DNA from: Pararhodobacter aggregans
Lineage (GTDB): Bacteria > Pseudomonadota > Alphaproteobacteria > Rhodobacterales > Rhodobacteraceae
Reading direction: 5' to 3'
NCBI RefSeq assembly: GCF_003075525.1
Contig: NZ_QDDR01000012.1
Coordinates: 62,001-126,000 of the forward strand
Length of the DNA stretch: 64,000 nucleotides
The notes beneath the pieces were generated by a model. That model saw only the letters and a program-made list of their open reading frames with translations, ran no database searches and had not been told where the DNA came from. Positions 17,414-26,499 of this stretch are shown piece after piece; position 1 is the first letter of the stretch, and each line of letters begins with the position of its first letter. Both the position numbers and the translations under genes were made by a program.

Positions 17414-17973
17414 CACAGGTCCCCGTTGGGCGGCAGCAGGAAGTCCCTGAACGGCAGGTCGTAGAACATCGCCAGCAGCAGGGCGGCGAAAAAGCCGATG
17501 ACGAAGGCCCTGACGCTGATCCGTCGCTCCGCGAGGGCGATCAGGCTGCCGACCAGGATCGTGCCGCCGGTGACATAGCCGAGGTATTTCCACGGCAGGC
17601 TTGCCCTGAGAGACCGGTAGCCGCCCTCGGTCAGCAGCGATGCCAGGGCCGGGCCCGTCCAGCGCATGGCCAGCAGGCTGATCATGAAGATCACGAACAA
17701 GAGCAGGAGGAAGCCCAGCTGCGCAGAACCCAAGCCGCTGGGCCCCGGCCCCGAGGCTGGTTTGAGCCAGGCCTCGATGGCCAGCACGATCCCCGCCAGA
17801 ATGAGAATGCCGAAGGCGACGGCCGGTCCCATGGCATCCCCGATCCGGTACTGCCCGCGGATCCGTTCCACGATGCCGCTGCCGGTATCGGCGGGCACCC
17901 AGAACAGCAGCGCAGCCAGCGCCAGGGCCAGGGCGGCGAGCCCCAGCACAAGGTCAGCGGTCAGGCGTGGCAT
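17413..17973 (-). CDS. tctB: Tripartite tricarboxylate transporter small permease TctB
   Basis: A 186-residue, four-helix membrane protein (ADLVLGLAALALALAALLFWVP; VAFGILILAGIVLAIEAWL; LGFLLLLFVIFMISLLAMRWTG; FVIGFFAALLLAMFYDLPF) typical of TctB in size and topology. The ATG at 17973 follows GGGAGGAAGACGCC; an upstream GTG at 18000 would add nine residues but lacks a site. It lies 30 bases after tctC and directly before tctA, the standard order. Confidence 0.88.
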   Translation of the reverse strand: MPRLTADLVLGLAALALALAALLFWVPADTGSGIVERIRGQYRIGDAMGPAVAFGILILAGIVLAIEAWLKPASGPGPSGLGSAQLGFLLLLFVIFMISLLAMRWTGPALASLLTEGGYRSLRASLPWKYLGYVTGGTILVGSLIALAERRISVRAFVIGFFAALLLAMFYDLPFRDFLLPPNGDL

Positions 17974-18003
17974 GGCGTCTTCCTCCCTCGCCACCGGCAC
18001 CGG

Positions 18004-18963
18004 TCAGCGCACGGTGTCGATGAGCCGCACGGAATCCTCGACCGCTGCCTGCAGATAGGCGTCAAGCGCCTCGCCGGTCAGAACCGAGGCGCCGCCGAAA
18101 TTGCGCGCGATCAGCGCACCGGCCTCGGTTTGGGGGTTCTGGACGACCGAGGCAATCGCCCCGGACAGAGCCTCGCGGGCCTCGTCGGGAATGCCGGCGG
18201 GCGCCACGAACATGAAATAGCCGTCGAGATAGAAGTTGCTGCCCAGCTCGCGGATCGTCGGCGCATCGGGGCTTTCGGCCAGCGGAGTCGGGATGCCGCT
18301 GGCGACGTTGACCATCTCGCCGCCCGCAACGGCGCTGGCCTGTGCCCCGGCCACCCAGCCGAGGTCCAGATCGCCCGCGCGCAGCCCGTTCATGATCTCG
18401 GACCCGCCCTGCACCTGCACGATGTTGAACTCGATCCCCGAGCCGAGGCCAAGGTGATAGGCCATGTCCGCCTGCCGCTCGGTCGCGGTGCCAAGGCGGA
18501 TCGGCCGGCCGGCCTCGTGCGCGGCCTCGACCGCTTCCCAGCTGGCGAAATCGCCGTTCGCCATGGCGACGAGGCCCAGCTGGAACGCCGCCGTGGTGGC
18601 GAGGGGCGTGAAGTTCGAGGCCTGCAGGTCCGGGTTGCCGACGCGGACCGCGTTATAGGCCAGCGTTTCCGAGACGATCATGCCGATCACGCTGCCATCG
18701 GCGGGCGCGTCGCGCAGCTGCTGGGCCAGTGTCAGGCCGCTGTTGCCGGTGACCTGCTGCGGCAGGACGGTCCAGCCGGTCGCATCCTCGATCCCCTGCG
18801 CGACGAGCCGCGCCTGGGTATCCGCGCCGCCGCCGGCAGCGAAGCCGATCATCAGCGTGATCGGACCCGGCGGAGTCCAGCCCGCCGATTGGGCGAAGGC
18901 GGGAAGGGTGAAGCAGGCGCCGGCCAGCAAGGCTGCCGCGCAGGTCGGGATGGCACGAATCAT
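18004..18963 (-). CDS. tctC: Tripartite tricarboxylate transporter substrate-binding protein TctC
   Basis: A 319-residue periplasmic binding protein of the Bug/TctC family. Its signal peptide is MIRAIPTCAAALLAGACFTLPAFAQ, cut near AFA/QS. The mature chain opens with GPITLMIGFAAGGGADTQARLVAQGIE, the typical carboxylate-binding loop and first helix. GGAGGAGACTG precedes the ATG. It is the first gene of the leftward operon and is divergent from marR across a strong inverted repeat at 19000-19041, so it is probably repressed by that MarR protein. Confidence 0.93.
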   Translation of the reverse strand: MIRAIPTCAAALLAGACFTLPAFAQSAGWTPPGPITLMIGFAAGGGADTQARLVAQGIEDATGWTVLPQQVTGNSGLTLAQQLRDAPADGSVIGMIVSETLAYNAVRVGNPDLQASNFTPLATTAAFQLGLVAMANGDFASWEAVEAAHEAGRPIRLGTATERQADMAYHLGLGSGIEFNIVQVQGGSEIMNGLRAGDLDLGWVAGAQASAVAGGEMVNVASGIPTPLAESPDAPTIRELGSNFYLDGYFMFVAPAGIPDEAREALSGAIASVVQNPQTEAGALIARNFGGASVLTGEALDAYLQAAVEDSVRLIDTVR

Positions 18964-18999
18964 CAGTCTCCTCCTCTGATGCGTCCACCGTCCGAAATG

Positions 19000-19041
19000 A
19001 AGGTAGAAAAGTCAACTTAATATTGTTGACTTGTCCACCTT
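19000..19041. promoter_or_regulatory. MarR-type operator between tctC and marR
   Basis: Two 17-base arms, AAGGTAGAAAAGTCAAC (19000-19016) and the complement of AAGGTGGACAAGTCAAC (19025-19041), face each other across the 8-base spacer TTAATATT. Only two of 17 positions differ; the inner 8-bp arms AAGTCAAC/GTTGACTT are perfect. It sits 37 bases upstream of both start codons. Binding by the adjacent MarR protein is inferred from position and symmetry. Confidence 0.75.
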
Positions 19042-19077
19042 ATTCCGGGAAGGTCAGCCAAGGGAAGAGGAATTGTC

Positions 19078-19563
19078 ATGGCCAAGAGTGACATAGAATC
19101 GGCGATCGAACTGCGCCTGCCGCTGCCGCTGCTGGTGTTCCAGCTGCACAGCCTGCTCAACGCGCAGGCGCGGGCGCTGATCTCGAAACGCGGGAACCTG
19201 AGCCTCGCGCAATGGCGGGTCCTGCGGCTGATAAGCCTCGATGTGGCGCACACAAGCACGGCGCTGCGCAAGCTGATGGGCATCGACAAGAGCCAGTTCT
19301 CCAAGGAGATCAGCCAGCTGATCGCCGACGGCTATGTCACCAGCGCGCCCTACGAGGCGGATCGCCGCCAGCAGCTTCTTGCCATGACCGACAAGGGCCA
19401 CGCCGCCTATGCCCGCATCGCCCCGGCGCTGGATGCGCGGCAGGCGCATCTGATGGGCGCCCTGACCGACACCCAACGCAACGTGATGTTCGAGGCGATC
19501 AAGGCGCTGGCCGAGGCCGCGCAGCGGCACGATTTCGACACTGACGAGGAAGACAACGCATGA
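19078..19563 (+). CDS. MarR-family transcriptional regulator
   Basis: A 161-residue winged-helix regulator: the DNA-binding core is about residues 40-115 (SLAQWRVLRLISLDVAHTSTALRKLMGIDKSQFSKEISQLIADGYVTSAPYEADRRQQLLAMTDKGHAAY), flanked by dimerisation helices. AGAGGAATTGTC precedes the ATG. It overlaps the sulfatase start by four bases and is divergent from tctCBA, with a 17-bp-arm inverted repeat between. The likely role is autorepression plus control of transporter, dehydrogenase and sulfatase, relieved by the imported substrate; the ligand is unknown. Confidence 0.92.
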   Translation: MAKSDIESAIELRLPLPLLVFQLHSLLNAQARALISKRGNLSLAQWRVLRLISLDVAHTSTALRKLMGIDKSQFSKEISQLIADGYVTSAPYEADRRQQLLAMTDKGHAAYARIAPALDARQAHLMGALTDTQRNVMFEAIKALAEAAQRHDFDTDEEDNA

Positions 19564-20996
19564 GCCGCACCCCCAACCTGCTGGTGATCCTGTCCGACCA
19601 GCATCAGGCACAGGCCCTGTCCTGCGCCGGCCATCCTGTCGTGCGGACCCCGAACCTCGATGCGCTGGCCGACCGCGGCACACGGTTCACCGAGGCCTAT
19701 ACCCCCTCGCCGATCTGCGTCCCCGCCCGGGCCGCCTTCGCCACCGGCCGCTATGTCCATCAGATCCGCCGCTGGGACAATGCCATGCCCTATACCGGCC
19801 AGCCGCGCGGCTGGGGGCACGCGCTGCAGGACAAGGGCATCCGCGTGGAAAGCATCGGCAAGCTGCATTACCGGCAGACCGGCGACGACACCGGCTTTGA
19901 CGTGCAGCACATCCCGATGCATGTGGTGGACGGCAAGGGCATGGTCTGGGGCTCGATCCGCCGCGAGGATCAGCGCGTCTACAAGCGCGAGGTCCGCATG
20001 ATGGGCGATGTGGTCGGCCCCGGCGAGAGCAGCTACACCAAATACGATGCCGCCGTGACCCAGCGCAGCTGCGACTGGCTGGCCGAGGCCGCGGGGGCCG
20101 AGGCGCCCTGGTGCCTCTATGTCGGCCTCGTCGCGCCGCATCACCCGCTGATCGCCCCGCCCGAATTCTATGACATGTACCCGACAGACGAGCTGCCCGC
20201 CGACAAGATGCGCGGCTTGCCGCGGCATCCGTGGGTCGACAAGACCGCCGCCGCGATGGTCGGCGAGGAAGGCTGGACGGACGAGGAAGAGCGCCGCGTC
20301 GCCATCGCCGCCTATTACGGGCTGACCAGCTACATGGACGACAACGTGGGCCGCATCGTCGCCGCGCTGAAGGCGAGCGGCCAGTTCGAGAACACGACGA
20401 TCATCTATTCCAGCGACCATGGCGAGAGCCTCGGCACCCGCAACCTCTGGGGCAAGATGACGATGTACGAGGAAAGCGCGAAGATCCCGCTGATCGTCGC
20501 CCCCGCACCGTCGCTGGGGGCCTCGGTTCCCGCGCTCTGTGCGACACCCGCCAGTCTGCTTGACGTGTCCGAGACGATCCTCGACCATTTCAAGGCTCCC
20601 TTGGAGGGCGAGCGGCCCGGCCAGTCCCTCTATGACCTTGCGGCGCGGCCAGCGGATCCCGAGCGCGCCGTGTTCAGCGAATACCATGCAGTCGGCGCGG
20701 TCTCGGGCGCCTTCATGCTGCGTAGGGGCCGGTGGAAGCTGATCCATTACGTCGGCTTCCCGCCCGAGCTTTTCGACCTTGCGGCCGATCCCGAAGAAGC
20801 GGTGAACCGCGCCGCCGATCCCGCCTGCGCCGGGGCGCTGGCCGCGATGCAGGCCGCCCTGCGCGCGATCTGCGACCCCGAGGCGGTCGATGCCCAGGCC
20901 TTCGCCGATCAGGATGCGATGATCGAAAGCTACGGCGGGACGGCCATTGCCGCCTCGATCGGCGCGCCTTCGTCGACCCCGCCGCCGAAGCACTGA
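19560..20996 (+). CDS. Sulfatase (arylsulfatase/choline-sulfatase superfamily, Cys type)
   Basis: A 478-residue alkaline-phosphatase-fold sulfatase. The formylglycine motif is C53-V-P-A-R57 within SPICVPARAAFATGRY. Metal-binding residues begin at Asp13 (VILSDQH), and the second metal cluster is SSDHGESLG near residue 283. There is no signal peptide, so it should act in the cytoplasm on an imported sulfate ester. A separate formylglycine-generating activity would be needed; none is in the window. Coupled translation with marR and the shared operator with tctCBA-dehydrogenase suggest one pathway: import of a sulfated or hydroxy-carboxylate, sulfate release, then oxidation. Phosphonate monoester hydrolases look similar and cannot be fully excluded. 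Confidence 0.88.
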   Translation: MSRTPNLLVILSDQHQAQALSCAGHPVVRTPNLDALADRGTRFTEAYTPSPICVPARAAFATGRYVHQIRRWDNAMPYTGQPRGWGHALQDKGIRVESIGKLHYRQTGDDTGFDVQHIPMHVVDGKGMVWGSIRREDQRVYKREVRMMGDVVGPGESSYTKYDAAVTQRSCDWLAEAAGAEAPWCLYVGLVAPHHPLIAPPEFYDMYPTDELPADKMRGLPRHPWVDKTAAAMVGEEGWTDEEERRVAIAAYYGLTSYMDDNVGRIVAALKASGQFENTTIIYSSDHGESLGTRNLWGKMTMYEESAKIPLIVAPAPSLGASVPALCATPASLLDVSETILDHFKAPLEGERPGQSLYDLAARPADPERAVFSEYHAVGAVSGAFMLRRGRWKLIHYVGFPPELFDLAADPEEAVNRAADPACAGALAAMQAALRAICDPEAVDAQAFADQDAMIESYGGTAIAASIGAPSSTPPPKH

Positions 20997-21005
20997 GGCC
21001 CCGGA

Positions 21006-21020
21006 CGGCGGTGCCCGCCG
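21006..21020. terminator. GC-rich hairpin between converging sulfatase and lysR genes
   Basis: CGGCGG/CCGCCG forms a perfect 6-bp stem with a three-base loop TGC, ten bases after the sulfatase stop and ahead of the converging lysR stop. There is no T-run on either side, so terminator function is uncertain. Confidence 0.3.
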
Positions 21021-21063
21021 CTGTGTCGGCCTGACCGCGAACTGATCGGCACCTTGGCGCCCG

Positions 21064-21960
21064 TCAGCGCGGCAGCTGCATCTGATTGCGCAGCCGGAAC
21101 AGGATGGCGGTGAAATCCCGCACCAGCCCGGCGCGCTGGGTGTCCGGGCGGAACACCAGCAGCGAGCGAAAGGTCACCTTGGGCGCGAAGGGCCTGAGGA
21201 CGAGCCCGCGCTCGCTGTACCCCTCGGCCGAGATCGGGTTCACGAACCCCACCGCGTCGCCGGACAGGGCCAGCGCGCAGATCGTCGCCGATGACGGCGT
21301 CTCGAGGATGTAATCGGCCCGGTGCCCCGCCTCCCTCAGCGCGGCATCCAGCCGGTGGCGGGCCCGGTCCTCGGGCGAGAGACCGATCAGCGGCCAGGCC
21401 ACCAGATCCGCAGGGGTCACCACCTCCTTCCGCGTCAGGGGATGATCCGGCGCCATAGCGATCACCCCGGCCACGCTGAGGAAGGTCTGGGTGTCGACGC
21501 CGGACTGGTCGATCTCGTCCGCGGCCAGCCCGACATCAATCTGACCATCCGCTACCAGATTGCGCACCTGCGCCGACGAGGTGACCTGCAGCAGGATGCG
21601 GATCTTGGGATGCTCCGTGCGGAAATGCTGGATGGCGCGCGCCACCAGCGTCGGCCCCAGAACCGACAGGCTGGCGACGCGCAGCAGGCCCGAGCCGTAT
21701 TCGCGGATCGAGGCCGCCGCGGACCGCAGCCGGTCCAGCCCCTTGTAGCTTTCATTCACCTCGCGAAAGAACAGCTGCCCCTCGGGCGTCGGCACCAGCC
21801 GGCCGCGCACCCGGTCGAACAGGGCAAAGCCCAGCGACGCCTCCAGCTCGGCGATGGTGCGGCTGACCGCTGGCTGGGTGACCTGCAGCAATTCCGCCGC
21901 GCGCACGGTCGAACCCGAGATCATCACCGAGCGGAATGCCTCCAGCTGCCGGAAGTTCAT
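21064..21960 (-). CDS. LysR-family transcriptional regulator
   Basis: A 298-residue LysR protein with N-terminal HTH (MNFRQLEAFRSVMISGSTVRAAELLQVTQPAVSRTIAELEASLGFALFDRVRGRLVPT) and an effector domain resembling opine/amino-acid-responsive members such as OccR/NocR. The start at 21960 aligns with the family N-terminus and follows AGGATGGGCG. It is divergent from metC-aapJQMP with two palindromes in the 100-base gap. It is therefore expected to activate that operon in response to an imported amino acid; the inducer is not visible. Confidence 0.93.
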   Translation of the reverse strand: MNFRQLEAFRSVMISGSTVRAAELLQVTQPAVSRTIAELEASLGFALFDRVRGRLVPTPEGQLFFREVNESYKGLDRLRSAAASIREYGSGLLRVASLSVLGPTLVARAIQHFRTEHPKIRILLQVTSSAQVRNLVADGQIDVGLAADEIDQSGVDTQTFLSVAGVIAMAPDHPLTRKEVVTPADLVAWPLIGLSPEDRARHRLDAALREAGHRADYILETPSSATICALALSGDAVGFVNPISAEGYSERGLVLRPFAPKVTFRSLLVFRPDTQRAGLVRDFTAILFRLRNQMQLPR

Positions 21961-21980
21961 CGCCCATCCTATAAGGTTTG

Positions 21981-22017
21981 CGCATAGAGCTATGCGGTCC
22001 AATCAGTAGTATTACTA
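21981..22017. promoter_or_regulatory. LysR binding region: two palindromes in the lysR-metC gap
   Basis: CGCATAG-AG-CTATGCG (21981-21996) is a perfect 7-bp-arm inverted repeat containing an ATAG-N2-CTAT core compatible with a LysR recognition site. Sixteen bases on, TAGTA-T-TACTA (22007-22017) is a second perfect palindrome. The tandem placement, one distal and one nearer metC, resembles recognition plus activation sites of LysR-controlled divergent promoters. Confidence 0.6.
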
Positions 22018-22060
22018 GTCTGAACGCGCTTTGATCAAGCCATTCAGAACAGGACATCCC

Positions 22061-23248
22061 ATGAAAGACGCCACGCGATGCATCATCCACCCCGCGGTCT
22101 CGACCGAGGGTTTCGACAGTCTCGCGGTCCCGGTGCATCGGGCCTCGACCATCCTCTTCAAGGATGCGGCCGCCTATGCCGCCCGGACCCAGCGCGATCT
22201 GGACGGCTATTCCTATGGCCTGCACGGCACGCCGACCACCCGCACGCTGGAGGCGCAGCTGACCGCGCTGGAGGGCGGGCTGCGCACGGTTCTGGTGCCC
22301 TCGGGTCAGGCGGCGCTGGCGATGGTGCTGCTGACCGTGCTGATGCCGGGCGATTGCGTGCTGATCCCCGACACCGCCTATCCGCCGCTGACCGGCCTCT
22401 GCCGCCACTACCTTGAGCCGCGCGGCGTCGCCTGGCGGATCTATCCGGCCGATGGCGCGGGGCTGGAGGCGATGATCGACCCCTCGGTCAAGCTGATCTG
22501 GATGGAGAGCCCCGGCTCGACCACGATGGAGGTGCAGGACGTGCCCGCCATCGTGGCGCTGGCGCGGCGGCATGGCGTGCTGACCGGCATCGACAACACC
22601 TGGGCCACGCCGCTGCTGTTCAAGCCGCTGGCGCATGGCGTCGATTTCTCGATGCAGGCGCTGAGCAAATATGTCGGCGGGCATTCCGACCTGCTTCTGG
22701 GGTCGATCACCGTGTCGGATCTGGACCTGCGCCGCCGCCTGCGCGACACGATGCGGATGCTGGGTCTGGGGGTCTCGCCCGACGACGCGGCGCTGGCGCT
22801 GCGCGGGCTGGAGACGATGGCGGTACGTCTGGCGCATGTGGGCCGGGTGGGACTGGATTTCGCGCGGCGGCTGCAGGGGATGCCCGGCACCGGCGAGATC
22901 CTGCACCCGGCCCTGCCCGGCGCGCCCGGCCACGCCCTGTGGCAGCGCGATTTCAAGGGCGCGAGCGGGCTCTTCAGCGTGGTGCTGGACGAGGCGGCCG
23001 AGCCCCGTCTGGAGGCAGCGCTGAACCGGCTGAAGACATTCCGCATCGGATCGAGCTGGGGTGGCACGCGCAGCCTGATCGCGCCGATGAGCGTGAAGTC
23101 GAACCGCATCTTCCCGCATCCCCGGAACGACCGGACCATCCTGCGGATCTGCATCGGGCTCGAAGACCCGGCCGATCTGTGGGCCGACCTCGAGGCGCTG
23201 TTCGCGGCGCTTCAGCCCCATCCCCAAGCGGTACAACAGGAAGGATAA
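22061..23248 (+). CDS. metC: Cystathionine beta-lyase / Cys-Met metabolism PLP-dependent enzyme
   Basis: A 395-residue fold-type I PLP enzyme of the Cys/Met metabolism family. Visible landmarks are SYGLHGTPTTRTLEAQLTALEGG, the cofactor region SGQAALA, the PLP Asp in GIDNTWATPLLFKPL, and the Schiff-base Lys203 in ALSKYVGGHSDLLLG. MetC-type members cleave cystathionine or related thioethers to pyruvate, ammonia and a thiol. The ATG at 22061 follows AGGACATCCC. It ends three bases before aapJ, so it belongs to an amino-acid import operon, which favours a catabolic beta-lyase role for an imported sulfur amino acid over methionine synthesis; that is inference. Confidence 0.9.
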   Translation: MKDATRCIIHPAVSTEGFDSLAVPVHRASTILFKDAAAYAARTQRDLDGYSYGLHGTPTTRTLEAQLTALEGGLRTVLVPSGQAALAMVLLTVLMPGDCVLIPDTAYPPLTGLCRHYLEPRGVAWRIYPADGAGLEAMIDPSVKLIWMESPGSTTMEVQDVPAIVALARRHGVLTGIDNTWATPLLFKPLAHGVDFSMQALSKYVGGHSDLLLGSITVSDLDLRRRLRDTMRMLGLGVSPDDAALALRGLETMAVRLAHVGRVGLDFARRLQGMPGTGEILHPALPGAPGHALWQRDFKGASGLFSVVLDEAAEPRLEAALNRLKTFRIGSSWGGTRSLIAPMSVKSNRIFPHPRNDRTILRICIGLEDPADLWADLEALFAALQPHPQAVQQEG

Positions 23249-23251
23249 GAC

Positions 23252-24274
23252 ATGCATCCCGGACTTCGTTCCCTCCCCCTTCTCGCGGCGGCCCTGACGC
23301 TGCTGCCGGTCGCCGGACAGGCGCAATCCACGCTGGAAACCGTGCGCGAGCGGGGGCGGCTGATCTGCGGCTCCAGCCAGGGCGCGGTCGGCTTCGGCGC
23401 GCCCGACAGCAACGGCTATTGGCGCGGCCTCGATGTCGAGACCTGCCGGGCGGTCGCCGTGGCCGTGCTGGGCGACCGTGACGCGGTGGAATTCGTGCCG
23501 CTGACCGGCCAGCAGCGTATCCCCGCGCTGCAGACCGGCGAGATCGACATCCTGCCCCGCACCCTGACATGGACGCTGCAACGCGACGGCAACGGGCTCA
23601 ATTTCACCACGCCCAATTACTACGAATACACCGGCTTCATGATGCCGCGTGAACTGGGCATCGAGCGGGTCCAGGACATGGCCGGCGCCTCGGTCTGCGT
23701 GCAGACCGGCTCGACCACCGAAGTCGTGGTCAACGACGTGTCGACCGAGCACGACCTGGGCCTGAACGTGGTGGTCTTCGACAACACGGCGGCCACGCGG
23801 CAGGCGTTTTTCTCGGGGCGCTGCGATGCGCTCATCACCGACGCCGCCGGGCTGGCCTCGATCCGCGCGACCGAGGCGCCGAACCCGGACGATTACGTGA
23901 TCTTCCCCGCCACGCGCTACATGGACGCGCTGACCCCGGCGGTGCGGCATGGGGACGATCAATGGCTGGATATCGTCACCTGGTCGATCCAGGCGCTGAT
24001 CGCCGCCGAGCAATTCGGCATCACCCAGGACAACATCGACAGCTTCGCCGAGACCACCGACCCGCGGATCCGCCGGTTCCTGGGCCTCGATCCGGGCAAC
24101 GGGCAGGCCTTGGGGCTGGGCGAGGATTTCGCCTATCAGATCATCCGGGCGATGGGCAATTACGGCGAGATGTTCGAGCGCAATCTGGGCATGGACAGCC
24201 CGCTGCGGCTGGAGCGGGGCTCGAACCGGCTCTACAGCGACGGCGGGTTGATGTTCCCGCTGGCCTTCCAGTGA
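23252..24274 (+). CDS. aapJ: General L-amino-acid ABC transporter substrate-binding protein (AapJ-like)
   Basis: A 340-residue periplasmic binding protein. Signal peptide about residues 1-24 (LLAAALTLLPVAGQA/QS). The mature chain TLETVRERGRLICGSSQGAVGFGAPDSNGYWRGLDVETCRAVAVAVLGD and the ends RLERGSNRLYSDGGLMFPLAFQ match AapJ/BztA proteins. AAGGATAAGAC precedes the ATG. It is the binding component of the four-gene aapJQMP set. The family usually has broad L-amino-acid specificity, but linkage to metC and a LysR regulator suggests a narrower physiological substrate. Confidence 0.95.
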   Translation: MHPGLRSLPLLAAALTLLPVAGQAQSTLETVRERGRLICGSSQGAVGFGAPDSNGYWRGLDVETCRAVAVAVLGDRDAVEFVPLTGQQRIPALQTGEIDILPRTLTWTLQRDGNGLNFTTPNYYEYTGFMMPRELGIERVQDMAGASVCVQTGSTTEVVVNDVSTEHDLGLNVVVFDNTAATRQAFFSGRCDALITDAAGLASIRATEAPNPDDYVIFPATRYMDALTPAVRHGDDQWLDIVTWSIQALIAAEQFGITQDNIDSFAETTDPRIRRFLGLDPGNGQALGLGEDFAYQIIRAMGNYGEMFERNLGMDSPLRLERGSNRLYSDGGLMFPLAFQ

Positions 24275-24277
24275 GGC

Positions 24278-25414
24278 ATGGACCGGATGCTCCGCACCCT
24301 CTGGTACAGCACCCGGGTCAGGAACTGGCTGTTCCAGATCGCCCTTCTGGGCGGTCTGGCGGCGCTGGTCGCCTGGATCGTCGGCAACACGCTCACCAAT
24401 CTGGCGGCGCGGGGCATAAGGACCGGGTTCGAGTTCCTAAGCCGTCCGGCGCGGTTCCCGATCTCGGAAAGCGTGCTGGCCTATGACTCGGCGGATACCT
24501 ACGGCTGGGCCTTTGTCGTGGGCATCGGCAACACGGTCTTCGTCTCGGCGCTGACCATCCTGCTGGCCAGCCTGCTGGGCTTTGCCGTGGCGCTGGCCCG
24601 GGGCATGGGCAATCCGCTGCTCTCGGCGCTGGCGGGGGCCTATGTCACGCTGATGCGCAACATGCCGCTGATCGTGCAATTGCTGTTCTGGTACGCGCTG
24701 GCCACCACGGCCTTTCCGCCGGCACGGCAGGCGCTGAACCCCCTGCCCGGCGTCTATCTCTCGCAGCGCGGCATCCATCTGCCGGCGCTCGCCTTCGAAG
24801 GGATCGCGGTTCTGGTCCTGGTGGCGCTGGCCGCCGGGGTGGCCGCGGCCCTGGGCCGTCGCCGGTTTCTGGGCCGCGGCGGGCTCCTCTGGCCGCTGGG
24901 GGCGGCGCTGGCCGCGGGGCTGGCGCTGAGCCTCCTGCGCGGATCGGCGCCATCGCTGGACATGCCGCTGCTGGTCGGGCTCAACTTTCGCGGCGGGTTG
25001 CATCTGACGCCGGAATTCGCCGCGCTGATGATCGGTCTGGTCCTTTATACCGCCGCCTTCATCAGCGAGATCATCCGCGGCGGGATCGAAGCCATCTCGC
25101 GCGGGCAATGGGAGGCCGGGCGCGCCCTGGGCCTGACCCGCCGCCAGATCCTGCGCCATGTCATCGTGCCGCAGGCGCTGCGCATCATCATCCCGCCCCT
25201 GACCTCGCAATATCTGTCGACCGTCAAGAATACCACGCTGGCGCTGGCCGTCGGCTATCCCGAACTGGGGCTGGTGGTCGGCACGGTCATCAACCAGAGC
25301 GGTCAGGCCATCGAAAGCATTCTCATCATGCTGGCTGTCTTCCTGTCGATCTCGGTCTCGGTGTCGCTGTTCATGAACTGGTACAACGCCCGCGTGGCGC
25401 TGGTGGTCCGGTGA
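24278..25414 (+). CDS. aapQ: Amino-acid ABC transporter permease AapQ-like
   Basis: A 378-residue inner-membrane permease with about eight hydrophobic segments and the EAA-loop motif near the C-terminus (EAISRGQWEAGRALGLTRRQILRHVIVPQALRIIIPPLTSQYLSTVKNTTLALAVGYPEL). The extended middle section is typical of AapQ/BztB compared with short HisQ-type permeases. GTGAGGC immediately before the ATG and a three-base gap from aapJ show operon organisation; its stop overlaps the GTG start of aapM. Confidence 0.95.
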   Translation: MDRMLRTLWYSTRVRNWLFQIALLGGLAALVAWIVGNTLTNLAARGIRTGFEFLSRPARFPISESVLAYDSADTYGWAFVVGIGNTVFVSALTILLASLLGFAVALARGMGNPLLSALAGAYVTLMRNMPLIVQLLFWYALATTAFPPARQALNPLPGVYLSQRGIHLPALAFEGIAVLVLVALAAGVAAALGRRRFLGRGGLLWPLGAALAAGLALSLLRGSAPSLDMPLLVGLNFRGGLHLTPEFAALMIGLVLYTAAFISEIIRGGIEAISRGQWEAGRALGLTRRQILRHVIVPQALRIIIPPLTSQYLSTVKNTTLALAVGYPELGLVVGTVINQSGQAIESILIMLAVFLSISVSVSLFMNWYNARVALVVR

Positions 25415-26499
25415 CCAGCGTGACCGAACACCCCCCGCTTGCCGCCCAGACCCCGCCGGCAAAGGCCCGGACCCCGCTGGTCCGGCTGCTGTTCGGCGAT
25501 GCGCTGTCGGCCCTGCTGACCCTCCTGGCCCTCGGCCTGATCCTTGCCCTGCTGCCGGCGCTGGACTGGGCGATCCTCGATGCCGTCTGGCGCACCGAGG
25601 ATCCCGATGCCTGCCGTCAGGGCGGCGCCTGCTGGGCCTATGTCCATGACAAGGCGCGGCTGATCCTGTTCGGCATCTACCCGCCAGACCAACACTGGCG
25701 CCCCCTCTTGGTCATCGGGCTGATCCTGGCCATGGTGCTGGCCTCGCTTTCGCCCCGGCTGTGGGGCGCGCGATTGCTGGCGATCTGGGGCCTGTCGCTG
25801 CTGGCCATGCTGGGGCTGATGCAGGGCGGCTTCCTCGGCCTGCCGCTGGTGCCGACCTCGCAATGGGGCGGCTTGCCCGTCACGCTGCTGCTTGCGGTGC
25901 TGTCTTTGGGGATCGGCTTTCCCTTCGCCGTCGCGCTGGCGCTGGGGCGACGCTCGGCCCTGCCGGTGCCGCGGCTGGTCTCGGTCGGCCTGATCGAGCT
26001 GGTGCGCGGCCTGCCGCTGGTCGGCGTGCTCTTCGTGGCCTCGATCCTGCTGCCGCTCCTGCTGCCCGAGGGCTGGACCATCGACAAGCTGGGCCGGACG
26101 CTGGCCGCGCTGACCGTCTTTGCCGCGGTCTATCTGGCCGAGGTGATCCGCGGCGGCCTGCAGGGCGTGGACAAAGGACAGGGCGAGGCGGCGCAGGCCC
26201 TGGGCATCCCGTTCTGGAAGACGATCTGGCACATCATCCTGCCGCAGGCGATCCAGAAGGTGATCCCGCCCCTGACCAACACCGCGATCATCATGGTCAA
26301 GAACACCTCGCTGGTGATGATCGTCGGCGTCTTCGACATGCTGGGGGCGGGCCGCGCCGCGGCTGCCGATCCCGCCTGGCCGGCGCCCTATACCGAAACC
26401 TATCTGTTCGTCGCCCTGATGTATTTCCTCATCTGCATCGCGATCTCGCTCTATTCGCGCTGGCTGGAACAGACCGTCAAGAACCGGAGCCATTCATGA
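25411..26499 (+). CDS. aapM: Amino-acid ABC transporter permease AapM-like
   Basis: A 362-residue permease pairing with AapQ. It has a soluble N-terminus, about eight hydrophobic segments and an EAA loop ([63 protein letters not shown]). The GTG at 25411 was chosen because it overlaps the aapQ stop as GTGA and begins just before the first conserved segment; a second GTG at 25420 is possible. The same frame is open much further upstream inside aapQ, but that part is a shadow. Confidence 0.93.
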   Translation: MTSVTEHPPLAAQTPPAKARTPLVRLLFGDALSALLTLLALGLILALLPALDWAILDAVWRTEDPDACRQGGACWAYVHDKARLILFGIYPPDQHWRPLLVIGLILAMVLASLSPRLWGARLLAIWGLSLLAMLGLMQGGFLGLPLVPTSQWGGLPVTLLLAVLSLGIGFPFAVALALGRRSALPVPRLVSVGLIELVRGLPLVGVLFVASILLPLLLPEGWTIDKLGRTLAALTVFAAVYLAEVIRGGLQGVDKGQGEAAQALGIPFWKTIWHIILPQAIQKVIPPLTNTAIIMVKNTSLVMIVGVFDMLGAGRAAAADPAWPAPYTETYLFVALMYFLICIAISLYSRWLEQTVKNRSHS

